Shown here piece after piece: positions 13,504-21,374 of a stretch of 24,913 bases of DNA. This stretch comes from a virus: positions 1 through 24,913 of IMG/VR virus record IMGVR_UViG_3300022929_002072, one strand, 5' to 3'. Numbering within the stretch: the first letter of the stretch is position 1; each line of letters begins with the position of its first letter. The position numbers and the translations under genes are program-made. The notes under the pieces are model-generated. The model saw only the letters and a program-made list of their open reading frames with translations, made no database searches and had not been told where the DNA came from.

Positions 13504-14307
13504 TTAACAACACTCATTTATATTAGTAGTCATAAGAGATTTAATGGCTGTATAAAAATTAATTGTTCTAACTCTCTTACCTACAGGTGTAATATTAAAC
13601 CCATGACGCCACACTTTTACAAGATCAGCACCATTTGGTATACACTCACCCATAAAACTACCATAATAATTATATCCAATTTTTGTACTCGTACTTGATG
13701 TGTTACCAGATGTACCAGATAATCCTGTAGTGTTAAATGCTACAGCACCAGTGATACCACCTGCACCAATACTGTATATAGATGTAATATTTTGTGAAAC
13801 AGCAGTAGCACCTGTACCTACACCAGCTAGTCTAGCTAATTCTTGAGTACCACTAACAGAAGTGCCTTCTCTGTAATGATAATTTATACTTCCATGTGAA
13901 CCTTCGTCAGCATAGAATACAAGGTCATTACCACTTCTCTGAACCCAAACTCTAACTGAAGTTAACAAAGGTACTTGACAAGCACCTGAAACACTTGTTT
14001 GATGTTGATATGATTCAACTTCTGTATATCTAAGACTACTTGCCGAACTAAATTGAATACCGTCTTGTCCGAAAGATTTAAATTCACTTACTTCATCAGG
14101 TCCTGATGCTAAGTTCATATTATCAGCAACAGTAGCATCAGCTGTAGTTAGAGTTAAATTATCAGTCAATGTATATGTCTGTCTACTGTTCGCTGGGTCT
14201 AGTATTATTTGTTTTCTACATAAATCTGAAAGACTTAAATTACTATTAGCTAATCCTACTTCTGTAGCTATTGTACTGAAACCTATGTTACTTGTTGGTA
14301 TTGTCAT
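13504..14307 (-). CDS. Putative virion (tail/baseplate-type) protein
   Basis: A 267-residue protein. The N-terminus (MTIPTSNIGFSTIATEVG then SLSDLCRK) has the IPTS...SLSDL pattern I know from marine phage tail-associated structural proteins. The rest is Gly/Ser/Thr-rich beta sequence (TYTLTDNLTLTTADATVADN, GAGGITGAVAFNTTGLSGTS) with aromatic strands (GYNYYGSFMGECIPNGADLV), suitable for a fibre or spike. It ends in two cysteines (NINECC), unusual for a phage structural protein. Its ATG overlaps the upstream kinase-fusion stop by four bases (ATGA). A tail role is inferred from style and not from a named domain. Confidence 0.68.
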   Translation of the reverse strand: MTIPTSNIGFSTIATEVGLANSNLSLSDLCRKQIILDPANSRQTYTLTDNLTLTTADATVADNMNLASGPDEVSEFKSFGQDGIQFSSASSLRYTEVESYQHQTSVSGACQVPLLTSVRVWVQRSGNDLVFYADEGSHGSINYHYREGTSVSGTQELARLAGVGTGATAVSQNITSIYSIGAGGITGAVAFNTTGLSGTSGNTSSTSTKIGYNYYGSFMGECIPNGADLVKVWRHGFNITPVGKRVRTINFYTAIKSLMTTNINECC

Positions 14308-14672
14308 TTATTATTACCTGATCTGATTGCACCTATTCTATCTCTCTCAGCTTTCTTTGCTTTGGGTAGAAGTTTCTTTGTCAACTTAGCTATTGCTGCT
14401 TTCTTCTTGTCTAATTTTTTACCAAGTTGAACTTTTTGTGATATTGTTAACTGACTCAATGGAATACCACCTGATAATTTCATAGCTAATTTATTTCTGG
14501 CCATCATACCAGCTTTTTTCAACATATCATCAGGTCCTTTCATTCTCATTTTTTTCTTAGCAGCTGCTCTAGCTCTTTTCTTAGCTGTTCTTTTAGCTAC
14601 ACGACCTCTAGCAAGTCTTTGTTGCATTGTTAATGCCTCTTGCATTTCTATAAATTCTTTAAATGAGTCCAT
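14304..14672 (-). CDS. Possible nested in-frame gene: basic capsid-targeted core protein
   Basis: Internal ATG 14672 (Met238 of the kinase fusion) begins MDSFKEFIEMQEALTM, a capsid-targeting-like N-terminus. CATAAATA, one base from the T4 late box, lies just eight bases before it (14681-14688). Start here would give a 122-residue, strongly basic helical protein. Because the kinase and core parts look like separate proteins and the join carries promoter and targeting-like signals, separate late expression of the core module is plausible. No clear ribosome site is seen, so it would rely on a leaderless or weakly led transcript. Confidence 0.38.
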   Translation of the reverse strand: MDSFKEFIEMQEALTMQQRLARGRVAKRTAKKRARAAAKKKMRMKGPDDMLKKAGMMARNKLAMKLSGGIPLSQLTISQKVQLGKKLDKKKAAIAKLTKKLLPKAKKAERDRIGAIRSGNNK

Positions 14673-15383
14673 TATACTAATATTTATGTCTTCATTTACA
14701 CTTGAATCCATACCTCTTTTTATAGATTCAATCCATTCTAAAGCTGATGAATTTAATTTTCTTGACCATACTGTTAATTTACCTGCTACAGAAATATCTA
14801 TATTACCGCCATTGTTTTCTATCTCATGATAATCTCTATTACCTACTAATTTTCTGAGAGTTGATTTAACTTTCTGAGCTGCTTTCCAAGAGACTTCAAC
14901 TATCCTTGGTGGTATCGTTCTAGCTCTTTCATTATTTCTCATGAGAGCTACTTCTAAATTTGTTTCTATGAATATTACTTTAACATCATATCCTACTGTC
15001 TGTAATCTTTTTATAATTTTAGCTGTCTTAGCTTGATCACCAGATGTTGAATCAATAATAATACCCATTCTACCATCAATTAATGTACTTAATCTTCTAC
15101 TAGTCAAAGCCTTAGCTGCCATTCTAGCTGCTTCTCTTTCTTCTGTTTCATTAGAAGGCATCTTTAATGAAAGACCTTTCTTTTTCATTAACAGTTCAAA
15201 GAAACTATCTGAGTTTACTACCAGTAATCCTAATGTCTTTAGACCTAGTTTTTTAGCAACATAAGATTTACCACTACCAGGACCTCCAGCTAATACAACT
15301 GCTTTGAAGATACCAGGGTCATTGACACCTTCATCTAAATCTAATACTAAGTCTTCTTCTTTATAATTAAGAATCGATTCCAT
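14304..15383 (-). CDS. P-loop kinase (zeta-toxin-like) fused to a basic head-core module
   Basis: A 359-residue fusion. Residues about 25-180 are a P-loop kinase: Walker A GGPGSGKS at 33-40, Asp59 in VNSDSFF, IIIDSTSGD near 108-116 as a Walker-B-like strand, and Arg-rich lid segment (RNNERARTIPPR). The type is that of zeta toxin/AAA_33 small-molecule or nucleoside kinases; the substrate is unknown. From Met238 a different protein seems to begin (MDSFKEFIEMQEALTMQQRL), with a very basic helix (VAKRTAKKRARAAAKKKMRM) and KLTKKLLPKAKKAERDRI. I recall this module as a stand-alone marine phage protein, possibly a DNA-condensing or core protein. The gene overlaps its NMNAT-like neighbour by 17 bases, so the kinase may act on related nucleotide chemistry. 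Confidence 0.8.
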   Translation of the reverse strand: MESILNYKEEDLVLDLDEGVNDPGIFKAVVLAGGPGSGKSYVAKKLGLKTLGLLVVNSDSFFELLMKKKGLSLKMPSNETEEREAARMAAKALTSRRLSTLIDGRMGIIIDSTSGDQAKTAKIIKRLQTVGYDVKVIFIETNLEVALMRNNERARTIPPRIVEVSWKAAQKVKSTLRKLVGNRDYHEIENNGGNIDISVAGKLTVWSRKLNSSALEWIESIKRGMDSSVNEDINISIMDSFKEFIEMQEALTMQQRLARGRVAKRTAKKRARAAAKKKMRMKGPDDMLKKAGMMARNKLAMKLSGGIPLSQLTISQKVQLGKKLDKKKAAIAKLTKKLLPKAKKAERDRIGAIRSGNNK

Positions 15384-16245
15384 ATTTCTTTTTAGCCATA
15401 TTCATAGCTACTCCATGCATGATTTCATCTGCTTTGTCACCATATCGTTTAACAAAATCATCTCTTTCTTTTTTTAATTCTTTGTACATTTTTTCTTTGT
15501 ACAATAAAACTTCTTTTGGTAAGTCTTCAGCTTCTTTTATTTTTTTCACATAAGATACGACATTTTGACCTGGTGTAGCTTTCTGAGCATACTCTCTACC
15601 TTTATCTGTACCCCATTCTCCATTATAGACTTCATACATAAAGTCTTCAAAATCTTCTCTTATACCCATACCTTTTTGTACAGCTTTGTATAATTGTTTA
15701 CCGAGTCTATAGTTTTTTGGTAGTGCATCAATAAATTCTTGTTCTTGACCTAATGAAACAAACTGTCTCATTTTAGATGCAGACATACCAACATCACCAG
15801 CAGCATCAGGATCTCTTTCACCTGCTGATACTACATCAATTTTATCAAATTTATAGTAACCATGTCTAGCTTTGACACCGTTATACTTTTTAAGTAATGA
15901 ATCAAATTCTCTAATTCTATCTGAACCGACAACCATTTTAACACTTGTATATCCTTTATCATGTAAATCCGATACTACATCAAATACTGTTTTTGAATCT
16001 GACTTAGCAACTTCTACACCTCTTGGTAACATTGGATTCATAAACTTACGAATCTGACTATTTGTCAAAGGATTCTTTTTCTTGTCTGTAGTATGTGATG
16101 TGAATATCATTACATCATCACCTGATGAAACTGATTTCATTTTCTTTGCAAGTTTCATGTGTCCAACTGTCGGTGGATTAAAACGACCAAAAGTAAATGT
16201 TACTCCTTTACTTCTAGCTTCTGTTATGTCTTTAAATTTTTTCAT
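15367..16245 (-). CDS. NMNAT-like nucleotidyltransferase with capsid-targeting-like N-terminus
   Basis: A 292-residue protein. Residues 1-10 (MKKFKDITEA) look like a capsid-targeting sequence with ITE|A as possible cleavage point. Residues about 14-165 form a cytidylyltransferase-fold domain: GRFNPPTVGH at 20-29 (the T/HxGH motif), VGSDR at 106-110 and MSASKMR at 154-160 in place of the ISxTxxR motif. NMNAT and NadR enzymes, which make NAD from NMN and ATP, have this pattern, but related enzymes use other substrates. The C-terminal part (MYKELKKERDDFVKRYGDKA, HGVAMNMAKKKYGI) is helical and unrecognised. The ATG overlaps the cupin-like gene by four bases (ATGA), and the 3' end overlaps the P-loop kinase gene by 17. 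Confidence 0.85.
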   Translation of the reverse strand: MKKFKDITEARSKGVTFTFGRFNPPTVGHMKLAKKMKSVSSGDDVMIFTSHTTDKKKNPLTNSQIRKFMNPMLPRGVEVAKSDSKTVFDVVSDLHDKGYTSVKMVVGSDRIREFDSLLKKYNGVKARHGYYKFDKIDVVSAGERDPDAAGDVGMSASKMRQFVSLGQEQEFIDALPKNYRLGKQLYKAVQKGMGIREDFEDFMYEVYNGEWGTDKGREYAQKATPGQNVVSYVKKIKEAEDLPKEVLLYKEKMYKELKKERDDFVKRYGDKADEIMHGVAMNMAKKKYGIDS

Positions 16246-16511
16246 GATCTTTCTATTCGTAAGACTAAATCTGTTTTACCTCTAATTATTCTATGATACA
16301 TACCCATTGGTATCTCAAATTTATAATCATTTTTCAGTTCAAAAGGTAAATTACCATTAAACTGAAATTGCCAACCCTCACCTTCTAATACTGTTACTTT
16401 TCTATGTTCTAAATCACGATGCCAAATCAACTCTTGATCTGCAACATCTTTTGAGAATGTTCTTATCTCACCCTCATCAACATATGGTTTACCAGAAGAA
16501 ATTTCCACCAC
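16242..16511 (-). CDS. Cupin-like small protein
   Basis: An 89-residue protein that reads as a single small beta-barrel: ELIWHRDLEHRKVTVLEGEG, WQFQFNGNLPFEL, YKFEIPMGMYHRIIRG, DLVLRIE. This is the strand and turn order of a cupin, with the late PxGxxH turn kept (PMGMYH), but the usual HxH metal pair is reduced to WHRD and HR, so metal binding is doubtful. It starts with GTG at 16511, with GGGG seven bases upstream; the next codon is also GTG. The start lies inside the preceding gene (23-base overlap). Function unknown; it may be a small virion or ligand-binding protein. Confidence 0.7.
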   Translation of the reverse strand: MVEISSGKPYVDEGEIRTFSKDVADQELIWHRDLEHRKVTVLEGEGWQFQFNGNLPFELKNDYKFEIPMGMYHRIIRGKTDLVLRIERS

Positions 16512-16857
16512 CAGTTAACCCCAAATCTTTTGCATAGTATGGTAATCTACAACTCCAATATCTTGGTGTTGTTTTATCGTTTGCTGTATCACAATTATGT
16601 CTGTCGGCAAAAGCTTTTCTTCGTGCTGGGTCTTTTAATTTTACTGACAAATTAGACCCACCATCTTTAGCACCGAATGATACTTTTTTTACTTTGTCTC
16701 CATCTTTTACATAGACATAAAATTTCTTAGCACCACCTCTTTTTGGTTTGTTGATTTCTTTGTTATCATCTTCTGTAACTTCAATCATAGGTCTTTCTAA
16801 AGGTACATACTTACCTTCAAATTTACCGTAATCTATATGTTCTAGAAATGATTTCAT
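16489..16857 (-). CDS. Conserved small phage protein (RHNCD...YWSCR type)
   Basis: A 122-residue protein. It begins MKSFLEHIDYGKFEG, partly like the capsid-targeting N-termini nearby but without a clear cleavage glutamate. After a charged linker comes a compact domain: KKFYVYVKDGDKVKKVSFGA, NLSVKLKDPARRKAFADRH, NCDTANDKTTPRYWSCRL. The Cys of HNCD and of YWSCR recur in a family common in large tailed phages, often within other late proteins, and may be structural or bind metal. The function is unknown. It overlaps the genes on both sides (ATGA upstream, 23 bases downstream). Confidence 0.72.
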   Translation of the reverse strand: MKSFLEHIDYGKFEGKYVPLERPMIEVTEDDNKEINKPKRGGAKKFYVYVKDGDKVKKVSFGAKDGGSNLSVKLKDPARRKAFADRHNCDTANDKTTPRYWSCRLPYYAKDLGLTGGGNFFW

Positions 16858-17558
16858 TTTTTAGCTTTTCCTTTCATTTTGTTCTTTCTTCTTCTAGCTG
16901 CATCAGCTTTTGGACTGTCACTAAACGCTACTGCTTTGTCAAAAGCTTTTTGTGATACTGCACCTTTTGGATTCATTTTCTCACCAGAACCTCTTTTAAT
17001 TCTTTCTCTTTTCTTTCTGATATTATCCCAAAGACTTTCAGCTTTTCTTTTACCGTCTTTATCATACTTACCAGATTTCTTTTTAGCAATAGCTATTGCT
17101 GCTTGTTGTGCTGGTGATACAGCTTCTCCTCTGACTTTAGCTGCTAAGTCACTATCGGCTTTACCCCAAGTACCTTTACCTTTTGTAATAAAAGAATTTA
17201 CTCTAGCCAATCCCCATTGGACAGCTGTAGTTCCTGGTCTATGTCCTGTTTGCCATGCTTTGACACCTCTTTTATATACTTGTTTTAATACACCCAATGG
17301 CATACCTGACTTCTTAGCTTTATTTGATAATGCTTTGTCTGGATTACTTTCACCAAACATCTTTTTAAACTTCAAAGTATGTTTACTTGGTTTAGTCTTA
17401 GCATCATCATCACCAGGAGCAGGTTTAGTACTACCTTTAGCAAAGTGTTTTGCTCTAGCTTCTTTTTCTTTCTTACTCAATCCTTTGTAATACTTTTTAG
17501 GTTGTGTCCCAGGTTCGTCTTTTACTTGTGGGTCTTGTGGTTGTTTTCTCTCTTTCAT
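16854..17558 (-). CDS. Basic multi-module protein (DUF5824/DUF5872/DUF6321-like)
   Basis: A 234-residue, very basic protein that looks like three short phage modules in a row. Residues about 20-70 (PKKYYKGLSKKEKEARAKHF, TKPSKHTLKFKKMF) match what I recall as DUF5824. Residues about 80-145 (KSGMPLGVLKQVYKRGVKAW, TGHRPGTTAVQWGLARVNSF) match DUF5872. The region near SLWDNIRKKRERIKRGSGEK resembles DUF6321. The domain names are from memory and need a search. None has a known activity; the positive charge suggests DNA or nucleoprotein binding. It is coupled by TAATG to the ligase-like gene upstream and by ATGA to the gene downstream, so it is part of the overlapping packaged-protein candidate cluster. 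Confidence 0.75.
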   Translation of the reverse strand: MKERKQPQDPQVKDEPGTQPKKYYKGLSKKEKEARAKHFAKGSTKPAPGDDDAKTKPSKHTLKFKKMFGESNPDKALSNKAKKSGMPLGVLKQVYKRGVKAWQTGHRPGTTAVQWGLARVNSFITKGKGTWGKADSDLAAKVRGEAVSPAQQAAIAIAKKKSGKYDKDGKRKAESLWDNIRKKRERIKRGSGEKMNPKGAVSQKAFDKAVAFSDSPKADAARRRKNKMKGKAKK

Positions 17559-18769
17559 TACTTGTCCCAGTTTTTAGCTACAGTAAAGTTATTAAAACTG
17601 AATTCCATTTTGTCTACAATTTTAACAGCTTCACCTGTTCTGTCAATAGCAACATAACCTTCTGGTGCTACTACTTTAAGTCCATTATCAACTTTAACGA
17701 ATGTCTTTGCTAGACCCTTTGCTTGGTCCATTTTCTTAACAATCATTAACTTTGCTTCAATCAAAAATCTCATAAAATCTACGACTTGTTCTAATGTTTT
17801 AAGTGAACTATTGATCACTCTTATATGTTCTCTTAACTTAGATTGTTGTACAGGACTATCTGATTTGTTCTTCTTCCACCAATTTTGAAAGTGAACTAGA
17901 TATCCTTTTACAGCATCTTTACCTTTCGGTAATTTTTTTCCTTCTCTTGTATATGTATTTAGATAAGTTTTGAACCCAGCTCCAGCAGCTGATGTACCTA
18001 AACTATCTTGCCATTTTAAAAACTTATTGAATTTACCTGAGTTTATTCTATGAAATTGTTTACCTGCACCTGACAATAATTTTGTAACTTTTACAGTATC
18101 TTTTGCTGTAAATGTAGCTGCTCCTGTTACATCTCTATATGTTGCATCATCTTGCCATACAGTAGATGATGAACCCGGTAACTTAGCTCCAAACGATGCT
18201 TTTAAATCTTGTATTGTATTACCTTTATATGTTGTATGCCATACAATACCCACTTTAGCTTTTTTTATTTGTCTACCAATCTCTGAATCAGATGGTACAG
18301 CATACAAAATAGTATTTGGTTGAAATGTAATGTGTTTAACACCATCGATTGTCATTGTTGATAAATCGTCTGTAAACATTAAATCACCTTGAAGTATTTC
18401 TTTCATACCCAATTTACTGAATTCATCTAAACAGACTTTCATCTTTTTGTTTAACTCACCATCAGTATCTGCATCGATATCTTCGTATGTATGATAATAA
18501 GGTTGTGGATCTTGAGTTTTTCTAAACAAAGCTTTCTTAGCTACAAAGAATTTACCTGTCTCAGGATGAGGACCAGCAAACACTGCTGGAGCTCCGTCCC
18601 ACTTGACTGTAACATTTAGTTTAGATTTACCACCACCAGCAAACATATCTCTTAATGATTGAAGAAACTCTATTGCACTTCGACCACCAGCAATACCAAA
18701 ATTTAGAATTTCATCTTCTAGATGTTCTAAATGTAAATTTTTACCTGCTGCTTCTGTTAGATATTCCAT
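17558..18769 (-). CDS. Nucleotidyltransferase (RNA/DNA ligase)-like protein, DUF6267-type
   Basis: The product is 403 residues from the ATG at 18769 (MEYLTEAAGKNLHLEHLEDE); a TTG at 18790 is possible, but the ATG forms TAATG with the upstream stop. I recall this family as DUF6267. It has motifs in the order of covalent nucleotidyltransferases: KWDG at 56-59 (motif I KxDG), a strand ending LQGDLMF at 127-132 (motif III-like), APEGYVAI at 368-375 (motif IV) and AVKIVDKMEF at 381-390 (motif V-like). T4 RNA ligase 1 has a KxDG and an EGYV in these roles. The large insert between motifs is unusual. The N-terminus YLTE|A fits the capsid-targeting/cleavage pattern. Ligase or capping-like activity is a prediction. 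Confidence 0.72.
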   Translation of the reverse strand: MEYLTEAAGKNLHLEHLEDEILNFGIAGGRSAIEFLQSLRDMFAGGGKSKLNVTVKWDGAPAVFAGPHPETGKFFVAKKALFRKTQDPQPYYHTYEDIDADTDGELNKKMKVCLDEFSKLGMKEILQGDLMFTDDLSTMTIDGVKHITFQPNTILYAVPSDSEIGRQIKKAKVGIVWHTTYKGNTIQDLKASFGAKLPGSSSTVWQDDATYRDVTGAATFTAKDTVKVTKLLSGAGKQFHRINSGKFNKFLKWQDSLGTSAAGAGFKTYLNTYTREGKKLPKGKDAVKGYLVHFQNWWKKNKSDSPVQQSKLREHIRVINSSLKTLEQVVDFMRFLIEAKLMIVKKMDQAKGLAKTFVKVDNGLKVVAPEGYVAIDRTGEAVKIVDKMEFSFNNFTVAKNWDK

Positions 18770-21144
18770 TACTTCAATGAACCTTTCCAATTCTTAGTTG
18801 TAGTATTTATTTCAAACTTGGTAGCGAAACCCGATCCAGAACTTGTAGCAATACCTACAACATTCCATTGTGGTTCAGGTGGCATACCATCTAGACTTTC
18901 GACTAATAATACATTGATACTATTATACTCTTTACCTGATACTTTCATTATCTTAATGACTAATACAGGAAAATCATTATACTCTTTACCGATCTTTGCT
19001 AAGTCTTCTACTTTTTTCTTTTCAAAATCATCTCTTGTACCCATGTGTTTTAGTTTGTTACCACCATACACAATTACTAGAGGTAAAGCTGTGTTACCGA
19101 ATCTTGCTTCACCTTCAAATTCAGCTGCTAATGCAAACAATGATGTAGATAAATTTTCATAACTACTCATTTTACTTTCTACATATTTTAATATACCTTT
19201 GATATAATTCATACCAGACCAATTAGAAGTCAATTTGAATACAGTATCCATTGATGTGCCTAAACCTAATACAACTTCATCACCTTCTTTTACAGAATCT
19301 AGTTCTCTTAATTTTTTAAGATCACTTGATGATATTTTGACATCACCACCCTCAATCACAACTATAGGTTCTATTGGTCTATCTTTTACAGCAAATTGAG
19401 AGTTTAGTTTTTTAATGAGTTTTTTGTTTTCTTGATGTAGTTTATTGATTGGATCACCTGTCATAGCTTTATTAAATGCTTTGATTTCTCTAACTAAAGG
19501 TTTATTAGCTTTAATAGTTCTAGTACCTTCTGTTATGACACCACCTTGTGATTGTAATTCTTTGACTATTGAATTAGCAGATTTACCAATTTTATTTGAT
19601 TTAACTTGTTTATCAGTAAATGATTTTGCTGCTTGATTTGCTGACTTAGCAAGTTTTGAGAAAACACCTTTTATTTTCTTGTATAAAAAGTCTACACCTT
19701 TAGATACTTTAGCACCCAACTTAGCTAGAACAGCAGTTCCTTTATTAAATATATCACTTATACCTTCTGAAATAAGTTCAGCTTCAGTATCCCATTCTAA
19801 ATGATTCTGTTGAATTGTTTGAATTTTAGTAGGCATATTACCAGCTATACCTGTCATAAATCTAGCATTAGCAAACATACCGACTTTACCAATTCTAGCT
19901 GCTCCGACTTTAGCATCTTTTTTTAATGATACTTGATAAAATTCTACAACCGATTTATCATTAGAATCTAATAAAGTTATTTTACTTTTAGTATCTGTTT
20001 TTATTCTTCTATGTTGTGCTTGTAAATCTAGACCTTTCATTTCTTTCATTATTCTGAATAAATCTGATCTAGTACCTTTTGATATCATCACAGCATCTGC
20101 AGTATTTACTTTATCTGGATTTGGTACTTCAAATATTTCAGGTGCGTTATCATAATAATCACCAACACTATTATGAATAAAATCTTTAAAAGATCCTAGT
20201 TGTCTCATTGAACCACCTAATTCTTTACAGTAGTCTAACATTATTTTCTCACCATTATCAACATTAGATGTAAATTCTTCTATCCAAGATTTACATATTG
20301 GTGAAAATTCTTGATGTGATAGTATCGACAACCCTTTACCCATACCTTCAACAATTGCACAACCCTCATAAATTTGTGTTCTGGCTGTAGGTGACTTTGG
20401 TAATGTATCATTAATTGATATGAATACATCTTCTTCTTTGAGTTCGAATGATTCTAATTTTAGATCAGGTTCCATACCTTTTTTAGATAGATCATATAGA
20501 TGATCAGCTAATCTGATACCAAATTCTGTATCAGTAGGATAATGAGCACCTGCTATTTGTCTACTATGACCAATCCTTTTACCTATATCTAGAATGTTCT
20601 TTCTATGTTCTAATGGTGCTTCATCAGCAACTAATAATGATACTAATCTACCTTGAGTAGCATGTCCCGAAGGATATGAAGGTGTACCTGCTGTTTTAAG
20701 TGGGAATGTATTTAATGGTAGACCTAACTCTTTTGCTAATGCTTTTGGTCTAGGTCTATTGTAATGTCTTTTGAGTGCTAGTATAATAGGATTCGATTGA
20801 TCTCGTAATGATTTTATTCGTGTGAAATCTACTTCAATACCATATTCATCTAAGTATTCTTTGAATGGTCTAATAACTTTGATGTCATATTCAACCATTT
20901 CATCTTCCCATTGAGTTCTAAACTGACCAAGAGAAATAAGATGTTGTATTTCTTTCTTAGTCTTTTCAGATGAATTTTTAGGAAAAGGATATTGTTGCCA
21001 ATCTTCTAGATTGATATGTTTGAATTCTGAATAATCTTTTTTAAGTTGTTTTAATCTATCAGCTGATAGCTTTACACTATGACCTAGTTTGTCTAACTTA
21101 CTTTCTTTTGATTCTTCTTGGATTATTTCTGCAAATGATTTCAT
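18769..21144 (-). CDS. Giant PAP2-type phosphatase fusion with capsid-targeting-like N-terminus
   Basis: A 791-residue multidomain protein. It begins MKSFAEIIQEESKES, a capsid-targeting-like sequence with IIQE|E. Residues about 115-220 are a PAP2/haloperoxidase-type acid phosphatase with all catalytic motifs: K125-x6-R132-P133, PSGH at 158-161 and SRQIAGAHYPTD with Arg195, His201 and Asp205. There are no clear membrane helices, so it is a soluble class A-like enzyme. Residues about 330-440 (NTADAVMISKGTRSDLFRIM, VEFYQVSLKKDAKVGAARIG) form a second, unidentified domain that could be nuclease-like. The C-terminal 300 residues (LALAAEFEGEARFG style helices, PLVIVYGGNKLKHM strands) are unrecognised. 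It follows a late-type box at 21151-21158. Substrate unknown: lipid phosphate, nucleotide or polyphosphate are candidates. Confidence 0.78.
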   Translation of the reverse strand: MKSFAEIIQEESKESKLDKLGHSVKLSADRLKQLKKDYSEFKHINLEDWQQYPFPKNSSEKTKKEIQHLISLGQFRTQWEDEMVEYDIKVIRPFKEYLDEYGIEVDFTRIKSLRDQSNPIILALKRHYNRPRPKALAKELGLPLNTFPLKTAGTPSYPSGHATQGRLVSLLVADEAPLEHRKNILDIGKRIGHSRQIAGAHYPTDTEFGIRLADHLYDLSKKGMEPDLKLESFELKEEDVFISINDTLPKSPTARTQIYEGCAIVEGMGKGLSILSHQEFSPICKSWIEEFTSNVDNGEKIMLDYCKELGGSMRQLGSFKDFIHNSVGDYYDNAPEIFEVPNPDKVNTADAVMISKGTRSDLFRIMKEMKGLDLQAQHRRIKTDTKSKITLLDSNDKSVVEFYQVSLKKDAKVGAARIGKVGMFANARFMTGIAGNMPTKIQTIQQNHLEWDTEAELISEGISDIFNKGTAVLAKLGAKVSKGVDFLYKKIKGVFSKLAKSANQAAKSFTDKQVKSNKIGKSANSIVKELQSQGGVITEGTRTIKANKPLVREIKAFNKAMTGDPINKLHQENKKLIKKLNSQFAVKDRPIEPIVVIEGGDVKISSSDLKKLRELDSVKEGDEVVLGLGTSMDTVFKLTSNWSGMNYIKGILKYVESKMSSYENLSTSLFALAAEFEGEARFGNTALPLVIVYGGNKLKHMGTRDDFEKKKVEDLAKIGKEYNDFPVLVIKIMKVSGKEYNSINVLLVESLDGMPPEPQWNVVGIATSSGSGFATKFEINTTTKNWKGSLK

Positions 21145-21150
21145 AAACAG

Positions 21151-21158
21151 TATTTATG
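21151..21158 (-). promoter_or_regulatory. Probable T4-type late promoter box
   Basis: The minus strand reads CATAAATA, one mismatch from the T4 late box, six bases before the ATG of the PAP2 fusion gene, in the only gap between the replication block and the overlapping late cluster. The position marks an early-to-late boundary. The short distance would make the transcript leaderless, as with the host-type promoters here. Confidence 0.5.
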
Positions 21159-21164
21159 TTAATA

Positions 21165-21374
21165 CTATTTTTGAATTCTGTGCTTACTGAGGAACTTTTC
21201 GATCTTTGTGATCTGGTCGATCAATTCTAGTTGTCTATCCTCGTTTTGATGTGTCTTTTTCAACTGAATGAGTTCTTTTTTTATTTCAGTTTTCTCTACC
21301 AATAAATCGACAAGAGGTTTACCTTTAATAATCCCCTTGTCTTTAATTGTTTTAGTCTGAGTTGATGATTTCAT
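21165..21374 (-). CDS. Small coiled-coil protein
   Basis: A 69-residue, lysine-rich protein, unrecognised. The first part (MKSSTQTKTIKDKGIIKGKP) is polar; from about residue 20 it is a continuous charged helix (LVDLLVEKTEIKKELIQLKK, QLELIDQITKIEKFLSKH) with heptad-like leucine and isoleucine spacing, so a short coiled coil or dimer is likely. Its ATG lies 23 bases inside the end of the HAD gene in another frame. It is the last gene of the replication block before a late-type promoter. Such small helical proteins near gp41 could be helicase accessory factors, but there is no direct sign. Confidence 0.65.
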   Translation of the reverse strand: MKSSTQTKTIKDKGIIKGKPLVDLLVEKTEIKKELIQLKKTHQNEDRQLELIDQITKIEKFLSKHRIQK

